The notes under the pieces: model-generated
Told to the model about the DNA's origin: nothing
The model's input: only the letters and a program-made list of their open reading frames with translations
Database searches by the model: none
Source of the DNA: Roseibium sp. HPY-6
GTDB lineage: Bacteria; Pseudomonadota; Alphaproteobacteria; Rhizobiales; Stappiaceae
DNA: 64,000 nt
Direction of reading: 5' to 3'
NCBI RefSeq assembly: GCF_040530035.1
Contig: NZ_JBEWCD010000002.1
Location: 868,001-932,000 of the forward strand
Part shown: in pieces, positions 8,467-17,502 of the stretch
Numbering within the stretch: position 1 is the stretch's first letter
Layout of the letters: each line of letters begins with the position of its first letter
Made by a program: the position numbers and the translations under genes

Positions 8467-10899
8467 TCAGGTCTTGATCCGTTCCATTTGGGGATCGTAA
8501 AGCGGAGAAAGTGTGACGTCGGCCCTGACGCGTTCCGTTCCGACTTCAAGTTCATAATCGGCAGAAAGCACATACTCTCTTGTAACGCTTTCCGGATGCC
8601 GGACGTACCCCATCCCAATGCTCTTGCCGAGCGTGTGGCCGTAGCCGCCTGAACTCAACCAGCCGCATCTTTCTCCGTTACGGTAGATCGTTTCCCGGCC
8701 ATAGAGGATAACGTTGCGGTCGGTCGTGAAGGTTGCGAGCATCTTTTTCAAGCCATTCCGGCGCTGCTGCTCGATGGCGCTGCGTCCCTTGAAGTCGGTA
8801 TCGGATTTCATCTTGACGGCCCAACCAAGTCCGGCCTCGTCCGGCGTATGGTCGGGCCCGATATCCGCCCCCCAGGCGCGGTATCCCTTTTCAAGGCGCA
8901 AGGTCTCTATGGCGCGGTAACCGGCGTTGCGCAGGCCGAACTGTTTCCCGTCCTCGTGCAAGGCGTCATAAACTGTCTGGGCATATTCCGTTGGCAGATG
9001 TAGCTCCCAACCGAGCTCGCCGACATACGTGATGCGGAGCGCGCGAACAGGACAACCGGCAATACCGATCCGCTGTGCCTGCGCAAACGGAAATGCATCG
9101 TTGCCAAGGTCGGCCCGCGTACATGCAGAAAGAATGTCGCGCGCCTTCGGTCCGAACAGTGACAGGACAGAATTTGAGGACGTGATATCGACAAGCTGAG
9201 CATCCAGACCATCGGGGATGTTCCGCCTGATCCAGTCGAAGTCATGCGTTGCAAAGCCCGTTCCGGTGACGATGTAGTACTCATCGAGTGATGTGCGCAC
9301 ACAGGTCAAGTCGCACTCGATGCCGCCGCGGTCATTCAGCATTTGCGTATAGATAACCGAGCCGACCGGCTTATCGACGCGATTGGACGCGACCCAGCTC
9401 AAGGCAGCTTCGGCATCCGGTCCTTTCAGAATGAACTTTGCGAACGAAGTCTGGTCAAAGAGAGCTGCGGCTTCACGGGCCGCCTTGTGTTCCCGCCCGA
9501 CCGGGCCGTGCCAGTTCGGGCGTTCGAACGTGTAGATGTCGCGCGCTTCTTCCCCGGCTTCGGCGAACCAGTTCGGCCGTTCCCAGCCCAGTTTTTCTCC
9601 AAATACGGCTCCGGCATTTTTCAGACGGTCATAGAGTGGCGATCGGCGGCAGGGCCTGCCGCTGTCGTGTTCCTCTGACGGCCAGGCCATTGTGTAGTGC
9701 TTGCCATAGGCTTCGAGCGTGCGGGTTCTGACCCAGTCCGTGTCGGTGTGCGGCCGTCCGAACCGGCGGATATCGACCGGCCAGAGGTCATAGGGAGGTT
9801 CACCTTTGGCAACCCATTCGGCCAGCGCCATTCCCGCGCCGCCGCCAGATGCAATGCCGAACGCGTTGAATCCTGCGCCAACGAAGACATTCGCCATTTC
9901 CGGCGCTTCGCCCAAAATGAAGTTACCGTCAGGCGTGAAGCTTTCCGGTCCGTTGACAAGTTGCTTGATGCCGACTTTTTCCAATGCGGGAACGCGCGGC
10001 AAAGACAGTTCCATCAATTGCTCGAAATGATCGAAATTGCTGGCCAGAAGCTGATAGTCGAACGGGTCCGGGACACCGTTGATTGCCCAGGGAATGCCGT
10101 TCGGCTCATATCCGCCCATGATAAGGCCGCCGACTTCCTCCTTGTAGTAGGTCAGCCGGTCAGGATCGCGCAGCGTCGGCAGACTGGACGGGACGTCAAA
10201 GGCTTCCGTGATCATGTACTGGTGCTCGACAGACACGAGCGGCACGGTGACACCGATGGTTGCGGCAAGCTCTCTGGTCCATTGCCCGCAGCACAGAACC
10301 AGTTTCTCACAGGAAATGTCGCCTTGCGCAGTTCGCACGCCGGTCATCTTTCCACGGTCAGTGAGGATCTCAAGGACCGGCGTGTTTTCGAGCAACTTCG
10401 CGCCACCCGCCCGCGCTCCCTTGGCAAGCGCCTGGGTGATATCGGACGGGCTCGCCTGACCGTCCGTCGGCAGATAGGCAGCACCGACGACGTCGCCGAT
10501 GTCCATCAGCGGCCACAGATCCTGGGCCTCCTTTGATGACAGCAACTGCATGTCGAGACCGAAACTATGTGCCGTCGTCGCCTGACGCCTGACTTCTGTC
10601 CAGCGCTCTTCATTGCAGGCAAGACGCAGGCCACCATTCATCTTCCAACCGGTCGCCTGACCGGTTTCGGCTTCCAGCCGGTCGTAAAGCGAGATCGAAT
10701 ATCCCAGAAGCTGGGTGATATTGGCACTGGAACGCAGCTGACCGACCAGACCAGCAGCGTGCCAGGTCGACCCGGATGTCAGGGCCGCCTTTTCCAGGAG
10801 CAGAACTTCGTGACCCATCTGCGCCAGATGGTAGGCCGTTGAACACCCGACGATACCGCCGCCGACAATGATGATTTTCGAAGAGGAAGGCAGCGTCAT
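8467..10899 (-). CDS. FAD-dependent dimethylglycine/sarcosine dehydrogenase-like protein with GcvT domain
   Basis: About 810 residues, the usual length of the dimethylglycine/sarcosine dehydrogenase family. A DAO-type FAD domain opens the protein (IIIVGGGIVGCSTAYHLA at ~9-26). It is followed by GSTWHAAGLV, whose histidine (~47) is the position of covalent FAD attachment in this family. A linker FAO domain leads into a C-terminal aminomethyltransferase (GcvT) part (FGPKARDILS, YVGELGWELHLPTEYA, RLEKGYRAWGADIGPDHTP, GYVRH). The family N-demethylates methylated glycines and passes the carbon to tetrahydrofolate; the true substrate is unknown. I chose the ATG at 10899 over longer frames because homology begins there. 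It follows a choline-kinase-like gene by 8 bases, so the two are probably co-transcribed. Confidence 0.85.
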   Translation of the reverse strand: MTLPSSSKIIIVGGGIVGCSTAYHLAQMGHEVLLLEKAALTSGSTWHAAGLVGQLRSSANITQLLGYSISLYDRLEAETGQATGWKMNGGLRLACNEERWTEVRRQATTAHSFGLDMQLLSSKEAQDLWPLMDIGDVVGAAYLPTDGQASPSDITQALAKGARAGGAKLLENTPVLEILTDRGKMTGVRTAQGDISCEKLVLCCGQWTRELAATIGVTVPLVSVEHQYMITEAFDVPSSLPTLRDPDRLTYYKEEVGGLIMGGYEPNGIPWAINGVPDPFDYQLLASNFDHFEQLMELSLPRVPALEKVGIKQLVNGPESFTPDGNFILGEAPEMANVFVGAGFNAFGIASGGGAGMALAEWVAKGEPPYDLWPVDIRRFGRPHTDTDWVRTRTLEAYGKHYTMAWPSEEHDSGRPCRRSPLYDRLKNAGAVFGEKLGWERPNWFAEAGEEARDIYTFERPNWHGPVGREHKAAREAAALFDQTSFAKFILKGPDAEAALSWVASNRVDKPVGSVIYTQMLNDRGGIECDLTCVRTSLDEYYIVTGTGFATHDFDWIRRNIPDGLDAQLVDITSSNSVLSLFGPKARDILSACTRADLGNDAFPFAQAQRIGIAGCPVRALRITYVGELGWELHLPTEYAQTVYDALHEDGKQFGLRNAGYRAIETLRLEKGYRAWGADIGPDHTPDEAGLGWAVKMKSDTDFKGRSAIEQQRRNGLKKMLATFTTDRNVILYGRETIYRNGERCGWLSSGGYGHTLGKSIGMGYVRHPESVTREYVLSADYELEVGTERVRADVTLSPLYDPQMERIKT

Positions 10900-10907
10900 G
10901 AGGGCTC

Positions 10908-11783
10908 TCACAAGTCGCGGAAGTCGGAAAGGGCCGCGTTCAGCCGATCCATGTTTTCGCGGGTGTAGGCAGTGTAGTCGAAGTCGAGTCTGGCATGGAT
11001 CTCCGAAGTCATCGACCAAAGGGTTTCGCGCATCAGGGAGGCGCACTTCATGGCCTTGTAGGCGCGCCACCTTGTTTCGGAGGGAGCTTGAAAATACTGC
11101 TCGAGCATCGCGCGCTCCTGTGTCTCGCTCAGGCCGTTATTGGAAGCAAGACCGGCGAGATCAAAGAGCGGCGAATTGAAACCGCCATATTCCCAGTCGA
11201 TCAGCCAAAGTCTTTCACCATCATCAAGCAGATTGGCGGCAAGAAGATCATTGTGGCCGACAACAATATCAACCTGTCCGACAGCCTTTTCCAGGTCGGC
11301 CAATGTCGCCATCAGACCAGGAAGCAATTTGGAATGCGCTGATCCGTCGGTTTTAAGGCGCATTGCGTAGGTCCGGTTCACCTGGAACGGCCAGAAGGCG
11401 AGGACCGGTCCGGTGAGATGCCTGCCGATATCCCGATGCGCCCTGGCGACCAGCTCGACGATTTTCATCAGGTTGGCCGGATCCCGGACATCTGCTTCTT
11501 CGAGGGTTTTCGCTTCGATGAAATCCAGCACAAGCACACCGGGTTCCTGATAAACAACCGTGGGCGAAATATCGGCTGCCTCGGCAGCGCGGCTGAGTGC
11601 AAGCTCATTCCACCGCATGACGCCGTGTTCGGGTATGTCGTCACCGAGGCGAACGACAAAACGGTGGTTTCCGTCCCGGACAAGAAGATTGACGTTGGTG
11701 ATACCGCCATCGAGCGGCGTAATGTCTTTCGGATCGGAAAAGCAGGCGAGCGCCGCTGCACGGGCAATTGCGGTTTCAGACAT
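10908..11783 (-). CDS. Choline/ethanolamine kinase-like phosphotransferase (APH fold)
   Basis: 291 residues of the APH/choline kinase superfamily. Visible motifs: LDGGITNVNLLV near the N-terminus (nucleotide-loop region), the catalytic Brenner motif HNDLLAANLL (HxDxxxxN), and the metal-binding IDWEYGG, whose E-Y-G form is typical of choline/LicA-type kinases rather than antibiotic kinases. It would transfer phosphate from ATP to a small alcohol such as choline or ethanolamine; the substrate is not decided by sequence. The flavoenzyme gene starts 8 bases beyond its stop, linking it to methylated-amine metabolism. This is first in the pair; its promoter must lie in the 11784-12119 gap. Confidence 0.82.
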   Translation of the reverse strand: MSETAIARAAALACFSDPKDITPLDGGITNVNLLVRDGNHRFVVRLGDDIPEHGVMRWNELALSRAAEAADISPTVVYQEPGVLVLDFIEAKTLEEADVRDPANLMKIVELVARAHRDIGRHLTGPVLAFWPFQVNRTYAMRLKTDGSAHSKLLPGLMATLADLEKAVGQVDIVVGHNDLLAANLLDDGERLWLIDWEYGGFNSPLFDLAGLASNNGLSETQERAMLEQYFQAPSETRWRAYKAMKCASLMRETLWSMTSEIHARLDFDYTAYTRENMDRLNAALSDFRDL

Positions 11784-12119
11784 GCGTTAATTCTCCGACC
11801 TTTCACGCTGGCCTGAAAGAGTTCGACCGGTGCTCCTTGAATTGTCAATGGTCAATGGCATCTGCCGGACAAGTCGAACCTCGCCGGTTGACGCGCCAAC
11901 CGTCCCAGGGCCCGGAAAAATGCTGATTTGGTCAACTTAAAGGAAGTGTGTTGCTGCGCATTTCCGCCGGTCAGGGCAAAGGGCCTCGCGGCGAAACGTG
12001 CAACCGGGGATCGCGTGACCCTGATTCGCATGGCTGCGAACATCCGTTGGGCAGACCGGCGCAGAAGGTCGCAAACGCCGGTAAAGCTGTCGCAATCAAA
12101 AGTGGGTTGCTTCGAACCG
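11784..12119. other. Intergenic stretch upstream of the choline-kinase-like gene
   Basis: No gene seen. It lies behind tadD and in front of the choline-kinase-like gene, both on the minus strand, so it should hold the promoter of the latter. A short tandem GTCAATGGTCAATGG occurs near 11846-11860. No clear terminator hairpin with a T-run was found after tadD. Confidence 0.4.
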
Positions 12120-12902
12120 TCAGCTGCTCTGGCGCTTCTGCATCATGGTGCGCAGGTAAGCGATGTTGGCTTGTGCCTGACGAGGATCCAGCTCGGATGT
12201 CGCGACTTCAACCGCTTCGTCGAATTTGCCCTGGATGCCGAGGACGAGCGCGAGGTTCTGGCGCACGCGGCTGTCTGCTCCAGGCAAACTGGCCGCACGG
12301 CGCAATGTGTATTCAGCATCGGGCAGTTTGTTGGAAAGCAGATAGGACAGTCCGAGATTGTTCAGAAGACTCGGATCGTCCGGCGCGATTTTCAGCGCCT
12401 GTTTGTAAAGCCTGCGCGCCTTTTCATGATTGCCCGTCTGATCGTAGATCGCCGCCTCGGCCGACATGATCTTCCAGTCCGGCATATCGGGCCGTTGCGC
12501 ACGTTTGAGAACGTTGAGCGCTTCGTCGAAACGTCCGTTCATCGCAAGGATCTTGCCGTAGGCGGACGCGATCTCGCGGTCTTGCTGGTGGGCGATCACA
12601 CCGGATCTCAAGACGGCCATCGATTGCTCGATCTGTCCGTTCTGGCTCAAGGCGTTGGAATACCCAAGGATTGCACGCCGATTGCTGCGATCCTTCTCAT
12701 AGGTTTTGGCCCACTTCGAAACCTCGGCGCGTGCCAGGTTCGACCCCGGCGAAGCCGAATGCGTGCCGGATGCCGGAGAGTAGGTGCCGGTATTGGATTT
12801 GTTCGAGGCACAGCCGGTCACAAGGGCAAGCGCGGTCATGGCCACGAGTGCCGGTACCAGTTTGGAGCGGCGAATTACGGATCCGGTTCTGGGCGCTTGC
12901 AT
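12120..12902 (-). CDS. tadD: Tad pilus-associated TPR lipoprotein TadD
   Basis: About 260 residues. The ATG at 12902 is preferred because AAGG lies 9 bases upstream; an ATG at 12911 touches the same AAGG and is less likely. The protein opens with a lipoprotein signal (basic start, then LVPALVAMTALALVTGC, lipobox cysteine at about 33). A Ser/Gly/Thr-rich linker and about five tetratricopeptide repeats follow (AYGKILAMNGRFDEALNVLK, LYKQALKIAPDDPSLLNNLG, NLALVLGIQGKFDEA). This architecture matches TadD, an assembly factor of the Tad pilus. It is oriented against the tad operon and separated from tadC by five kilobases of unrelated genes, so it must have its own promoter. Confidence 0.82.
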   Translation of the reverse strand: MQAPRTGSVIRRSKLVPALVAMTALALVTGCASNKSNTGTYSPASGTHSASPGSNLARAEVSKWAKTYEKDRSNRRAILGYSNALSQNGQIEQSMAVLRSGVIAHQQDREIASAYGKILAMNGRFDEALNVLKRAQRPDMPDWKIMSAEAAIYDQTGNHEKARRLYKQALKIAPDDPSLLNNLGLSYLLSNKLPDAEYTLRRAASLPGADSRVRQNLALVLGIQGKFDEAVEVATSELDPRQAQANIAYLRTMMQKRQSS

Positions 12903-13086
12903 TTTCAACATCCTTGTTGTCCGCAGCTGTGTCGTTCCCTTAGAGCAATAGATAATTAACCCTAATGGATGGTTAAGCAGTGTTGCGAAATGCAAGTTGA
13001 TGTGACGGTTTGCAGCTGTTGTTGCGTCTCGCGGCAAGGCGGCTTACCTGTTGGACCGACCCAACCAGCTGAACGGAGTGCAAAAC

Positions 13087-14481
13087 GTGCGTGAATCCCT
13101 TGTCCGCAAATCAGAAATGTCTGCCCCGACACCGATCATCGCGGTCACCGAATCGTCTCTGGAAGGCGAACTTGCCGGATTGGGAGCGCACGCCGTCCAC
13201 TGGTCCTCACTCAACGATTTCAAGGGAAAACCGTCTTCGCATCTCCTGGTGCCGGACGGTGGCGGATCTGGTGCGGTTGTGTTGCTTGGTGTTGACGAAA
13301 CCGGCCTGCCGCACCCGTTTGTTCTCGGAAGTCTCGTCAAAAGCCTCCCGGCCGGCGACTATTGTCTTGGCGACGGATTTCCCGATCCCGAACAGGCCGC
13401 ACTCGGCTTTGCACTGTCGGCATACCGCTTTGAGCGCTATGTGACCCCGTCGAAGAAAGTCCAAAGACTGGGTGTGAGCGATGATGTCGATCTCGACAGG
13501 ATCCACATCATTCTTGAGGGTGTGCAGATTGCCCGCGATCTCATCAACACGCCAGCCAATGACCTTGGCCCCGAAGAACTGGCCGCCGCAGTCGGGGATC
13601 TGTTCAACCGGCATGGTGGGACAGGAAGCATCATCGTCGGCGAAGAACTCCTGAAAGAAAACTTCCCGATGGTGCACGCCGTCGGACGCGCGAGTTCACG
13701 AGCGCCGCGCCTCGCGGACTTTACATGGGGCAATGCGGACGATCCGAAAGTGACACTTGTCGGCAAGGGCGTGATCTTCGATACCGGCGGGCTCAATCTG
13801 AAGCCGGGCAACTCCATGTCCCTGATGAAAAAGGACATGGGCGGAGCCGGCAACGTTCTCGGGCTTGCCGCGATGATCATGGCGTCGGAACTGCCAGTGC
13901 GCCTTCGTGTCATCGTGCCCTGTGTTGAAAACGCCGTTTCCGCGAACGCATTCAGGCCGGGCGATATCCTCTCGAGCCGCAAAGGGCTGAGTGTCGAGAT
14001 TGGCAACACGGATGCCGAGGGACGTCTGATCCTGGGCGATGCGCTCACTTTGGCCGATGAAGAAAGTCCGGACCTGCTGGTTGATATGGCAACGCTGACC
14101 GGTGCGGCCAGGGTCGCGCTCGGGCCCGACCTGCCGCCGTTTTACACCCATGACGACGAACTCGCAGAAGACATGGCTGTAATGGCCGAGGCGTGCTCCG
14201 ACCCCTTGTGGCGGCTCCCTCTCTGGCAGCCCTACATGAAATATCTCGACAGCAAGGTTGCCGACATCAATCACATCAATACATCCGGGACAGGCTTCGC
14301 AGGTTCGATTACGGCAGCGTTGTTTCTCTCGCGCTTCGTCGAAAACAGTGAAAGCTGGATTCATTTCGACATTTACGGCTGGACGCCCTCAGACCGGCCC
14401 GGCAAGCCTGCAGGCGGCGAGGCACAAGGGATCCGTGGTCTGTTCGATTTGATCGCGGAGCGATATGCGGCCAAAAAATAA
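13087..14481 (+). CDS. Leucyl aminopeptidase family protein (M17)
   Basis: Metallo-aminopeptidase of family M17, about 464 residues. The two-metal centre and active site are intact: VGKGVIFDTGGLNLKPG, MKKDMGGAGNVLG, and the signature NTDAEGRLILGDAL at about residues 307-320. The N-terminal domain is shorter and more divergent than in E. coli PepA, as is usual for this alphaproteobacterial subgroup. Start is uncertain: GTG at 13087 has GGAG eight bases upstream; alternatives are TTG 13051 and ATG 13117. It is followed within 60 bases by a MarR-like regulator and then a C40 hydrolase, probably one transcript concerned with peptide or murein-peptide turnover (inference). Confidence 0.88.
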   Translation: MRESLVRKSEMSAPTPIIAVTESSLEGELAGLGAHAVHWSSLNDFKGKPSSHLLVPDGGGSGAVVLLGVDETGLPHPFVLGSLVKSLPAGDYCLGDGFPDPEQAALGFALSAYRFERYVTPSKKVQRLGVSDDVDLDRIHIILEGVQIARDLINTPANDLGPEELAAAVGDLFNRHGGTGSIIVGEELLKENFPMVHAVGRASSRAPRLADFTWGNADDPKVTLVGKGVIFDTGGLNLKPGNSMSLMKKDMGGAGNVLGLAAMIMASELPVRLRVIVPCVENAVSANAFRPGDILSSRKGLSVEIGNTDAEGRLILGDALTLADEESPDLLVDMATLTGAARVALGPDLPPFYTHDDELAEDMAVMAEACSDPLWRLPLWQPYMKYLDSKVADINHINTSGTGFAGSITAALFLSRFVENSESWIHFDIYGWTPSDRPGKPAGGEAQGIRGLFDLIAERYAAKK

Positions 14482-14538
14482 CGGCTCCGAAACGTTTTTG
14501 TGGTTCGATAGCAGCCAGGAAGGAAAACCGGCTCGGAC

Positions 14539-14889
14539 ATGGCTGTCGACATACGCGCCTCACAGGCCCTGAAATTGTTGCATGAAGTCAATCTGGCGCT
14601 GGTGCGCGACAGTGAGCAGGACCTGTCCGCGCGCCAGCTGACAATCCTGCTGACTGTCTACCTGGAACCGCCGCCGCATACAGTGCGTGGCCTTGCTGCC
14701 AAGTTGAATGTCACGAAGCCAGCCATTACCAGGGCGCTCGACACGCTCGGCGGTATGAGGCTTCTGTCCCGCAAGCGCGATGAGGCCGACAAGCGCAATG
14801 TCATCATCACGCGCACTGTTTCAGGCGCTCTCTATCTGGAGCAACTTGGTGATCTCGTGGTAGAAAAGGCCAAGGAATTGCCGCGCTGA
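14539..14889 (+). CDS. MarR-like winged-helix transcriptional regulator
   Basis: Small protein of 116 residues with a MarR-type winged helix: the recognition region reads VRGLAAKLNVTKPAITRALD (about 55-74) and the wing is LLSRKRDEADKRNVIITRT. It is shorter than typical MarR proteins (140-160 residues), lacking most of the C-terminal dimerisation helix, and may be a minimal variant. It lies between the leucyl aminopeptidase and the NlpC/P60 gene on the same strand and may regulate them. The ATG at 14539 has an AGGAAGGAAAA stretch a dozen bases upstream. Confidence 0.75.
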   Translation: MAVDIRASQALKLLHEVNLALVRDSEQDLSARQLTILLTVYLEPPPHTVRGLAAKLNVTKPAITRALDTLGGMRLLSRKRDEADKRNVIITRTVSGALYLEQLGDLVVEKAKELPR

Positions 14890-14922
14890 CTGTCGCCTCT
14901 TTGCAGGAAATGAGCCTTGAAC

Positions 14923-15789
14923 ATGACCCACGCTTTCGACCGCCGTCTGCATCCTGTACGGCCTGACCTTGCCGCGCGAGACTATGAGGGGCAAACGGAA
15001 GCAGAGCGCTTTGTTGATGGCGAGGTCTTTCAAGTCACGGCTGACAGTCTCGCCATCCGGCCACATCCAAGGCCGGACTGCCCGATTGATACTGAAGCGC
15101 TCCACGGCGAATGGATCACCGTTTATGAGCAAACGGCAGAAGGATGGGCGTGGGGGCAACTCGACACGGATGGCTATGTCGGCTGGTTTTCCTCGGACAG
15201 CCTTGGCCAGGTCACGGCAGCGACACATCGCGTGCGCGCCATGCGCACTTACCGCTATCCCGTCCCGGACCTGAAATTTCCGCCGCTTGGCATGTTGTCG
15301 ATCGGAAGCAACGTGACCGTGGTCGGTGAAACGGAAACGCGGGGACTGACTTATGCCATCCTCAGCGACGGTTCGGCTGTTGTCGCCAAACATCTGGTTC
15401 CGCTGAACGCTGTCGAAGACGATTGGGTTTCGGTCGCCGAAGAAATGCTCGGCACGCCGTATCTTTGGGGCGGACGCACCAGTGTCGGCCTTGATTGCTC
15501 GGCGCTGGTCCAGCTTGCGGCGCAGGCCGGCGGACTGGACATACCGCGCGACAGCGACATGCAGGAAACGGACGCAGGTCATGAGATCCCGTATGACGAT
15601 TTATCCGGTTTTCGGCGCGGTGACCTGATTTTCTGGAAGGGCCATGTCGCCATCGTGTCCGGGCAGAACACGCTGCTCCATGCCAACGGCTTCACGATGA
15701 CGGTTGCCTATGAACCGCTTGATCGCGCGATCGAGCGCATTGCCGCGACCGAGTGGGGCAAAGTCACCCGCGCCCGCCGTCTGACCTAG
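14923..15789 (+). CDS. NlpC/P60 (C40) family cell-wall hydrolase with SH3 domains
   Basis: About 288 residues. Two bacterial SH3-like domains (about 25-95 and 98-165; VYEQTAEGWAWGQL and VGWFSSDSL are typical) precede a C-terminal NlpC/P60 papain-fold peptidase. Active-site elements: Cys192 in VGLDCSALV, His241 in GHVAIV and the third polar residue His253 in LLHANGF. This resembles gamma-D-glutamyl dipeptidyl peptidase (YkfC/DppVI-like) enzymes that trim murein peptides. No signal peptide is seen, so it may act on imported murein peptides in the cytoplasm. That fits the co-oriented aminopeptidase upstream. The ATG at 14923 is used; a TTG two codons earlier is possible. Confidence 0.88.
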   Translation: MTHAFDRRLHPVRPDLAARDYEGQTEAERFVDGEVFQVTADSLAIRPHPRPDCPIDTEALHGEWITVYEQTAEGWAWGQLDTDGYVGWFSSDSLGQVTAATHRVRAMRTYRYPVPDLKFPPLGMLSIGSNVTVVGETETRGLTYAILSDGSAVVAKHLVPLNAVEDDWVSVAEEMLGTPYLWGGRTSVGLDCSALVQLAAQAGGLDIPRDSDMQETDAGHEIPYDDLSGFRRGDLIFWKGHVAIVSGQNTLLHANGFTMTVAYEPLDRAIERIAATEWGKVTRARRLT

Positions 15790-15796
15790 CCGCCCG

Positions 15797-16093
15797 CTAA
15801 AGGGACTGCGCCATATCCTGCCAGAGCGCCTCGATGTCACGTTGGACAGGTTTGCCGGCCATGCGGAACCAGTAACCCGCATTGCCATGATCGCCCTCAA
15901 TCAAATGGCAGAGCGCATGCACCCAGTCATGGGCGGGCTCGCCTTCGGCACCCTGACAGATCTCGTGTGCCTTTTCCCATTCCGGGCCAAGAGTGAGCAC
16001 GCCTTTCTTGAGCCACCAGAGGGCTTTGAAGGGTTCGGAAAAGTCGCTGGGCGGTTCGGCCGTTGAAACATCGAAACGGGATGACGAGGACAT
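15797..16093 (-). CDS. Conserved hypothetical protein, ~98 residues
   Basis: Small acidic protein I cannot name. It has a coherent composition and a motif-like stretch (HDWVHALCHLIEGDHGNAGY then WFRMAGKPV) of the kind found in small conserved bacterial and fungal proteins of unknown role, with many aromatic residues (Trp x6). It is convergent with the NlpC/P60 gene, 7 bases apart, and lies on the same strand as rmuC, whose stop is about 100 bases upstream of its start. No signal or membrane segment. Confidence 0.7.
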   Translation of the reverse strand: MSSSSRFDVSTAEPPSDFSEPFKALWWLKKGVLTLGPEWEKAHEICQGAEGEPAHDWVHALCHLIEGDHGNAGYWFRMAGKPVQRDIEALWQDMAQSL

Positions 16094-16189
16094 GATCGGG
16101 ACCTGATGCTTGCCTTGGGAAGAGCGTGCAGCGTGTAGCTTTGCAGGATGCCGACGCCAAAGGCAAACCTTCGATCTGAAAGCGGGCTT

Positions 16190-17377
16190 CTATGATTTTG
16201 GTGTGAGTGCGAGACGGGGTTCTTCGGGCAAAGCCTCTTCGCGGGCAGCTTCCATTTCGCCGAGTTCGAGATCTTCGATCTTGCGGCTGCGTTTGGTGAT
16301 CTTGTCGGTGGAGATCAGGATCTGGTCGATATCCTTGTTGGCCTGAGCGAAGTGCGACTGAAGTTTGCCGACGCGGTCGTTGAGGCGGCCGACATCGGTG
16401 ATCAGGTGACCGACCTCCGCCTGAATGAGGTGCGCCTGTTCGCGCATCTTCGCATCGCGCAGCACGGACTGAATAACCTGTATGGACAGCATAAGAAGAG
16501 ACGGGGACACGATCACCACCCGTGCCCTGTGGGCTTTCTGGATCAGATCTTCAAAACCCTCGTTGAGTTCCGCAAAGATGCTCTCGGAGGGCACGAACAA
16601 AAATGCGGTGTCCTGCGTCTCGCCCGGCAGGAGATATTTCTCGCTGATGTCCTGAATGTGCTTGGTAAAGTCGCGGCGGAACTGTGCCTGCGCATATTTC
16701 AGCTGCTCCTCGGTTTCCGCGTTGCGCAGAAGGTTGAAGGCTTCAAGCGGGAATTTCGCATCTATAGCCAGCGATGGCGCGCCGTTCGGCATATGGATGA
16801 GACAATCCGGACGGCTGTTGTTGGAAAGCGTTGCCTGGAACGAATATGTGCTCGGCGCCATCTGGTCCTGGATAATGGCTTCCATCCGTCCCTGACCGAA
16901 CGCGCCGCGGGTCTGCTTGTTGGACAGGATTGCCTGAAGCTGGCCCACCTGGCCTGAGAGGTCGGTGATGGTGCGCTGTGCCCGGTCGATCACGGCGAGC
17001 CGTTCGTGCAATTGCCTGAGCCCGTCCTGCGTCTTTTTGGTCGTGTCGGACATCGACAGACCCAGCTTGTGGCCCATCCCGTCGAGCCGTTCATTGACGG
17101 CCCGCATCATGTCCGACTGGCGCGATCCGAAGACTTCCGCCATCGTCTGCATGCGCCCCGTCATTTCCCCCTGCGATTTCAGGAGCTGCGACAGATGGCT
17201 CTCAAGTTCGTGTATCCGCTCGGTTGCGGCGCTGTCGGCGTCCGCACGCTCCCGAATCTGGCGCAGGGTTTTCAGGACCAGCCAGACAATCACCGTCAGA
17301 AGGAACAGCCCGCCCCCAAGCGCAGCTTCCAGAACTGTTACAGGACGCCCGCTAATCTCAAACAGAATCTCGTTCAT
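16190..17377 (-). CDS. rmuC: RmuC family DNA recombination protein
   Basis: RmuC-like protein of about 395 residues. It has one N-terminal membrane anchor (ALGGGLFLLTVIVWLVL), a long coiled coil (about 40-150; RIHELESHLSQLLKSQGE, then repeated heptads) and the C-terminal RmuC nuclease-like domain (SLAIDAKFPLEAF; DTAFLFVPSESIFAEL; VVIVSPSLLMLSIQVIQ). RmuC limits DNA inversions at short repeats in E. coli. The ATG at 17377 places the anchor at the N-terminus; longer frames add unrelated sequence. Divergent from def, 125 bases away, a neighbourhood common in Hyphomicrobiales. Confidence 0.92.
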   Translation of the reverse strand: MNEILFEISGRPVTVLEAALGGGLFLLTVIVWLVLKTLRQIRERADADSAATERIHELESHLSQLLKSQGEMTGRMQTMAEVFGSRQSDMMRAVNERLDGMGHKLGLSMSDTTKKTQDGLRQLHERLAVIDRAQRTITDLSGQVGQLQAILSNKQTRGAFGQGRMEAIIQDQMAPSTYSFQATLSNNSRPDCLIHMPNGAPSLAIDAKFPLEAFNLLRNAETEEQLKYAQAQFRRDFTKHIQDISEKYLLPGETQDTAFLFVPSESIFAELNEGFEDLIQKAHRARVVIVSPSLLMLSIQVIQSVLRDAKMREQAHLIQAEVGHLITDVGRLNDRVGKLQSHFAQANKDIDQILISTDKITKRSRKIEDLELGEMEAAREEALPEEPRLALTPKS

Positions 17378-17502
17378 GAAACAAACATAGAACGATTCGG
17401 CAGCAACGCCCATGCAGAACGCTTGCCACGGACGGTGAAAACGCAGGCGAACCGGTTGATTTCCGCGTTGACCGGCGCGGCGCGATTGCATATGTCAGGC
17501 GC

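Noticed and set aside
11928..12959. Plus-strand frame of about 340 codons
   Set aside because: Antisense of the tadD TPR lipoprotein; repeats and lipobox are on the minus strand.
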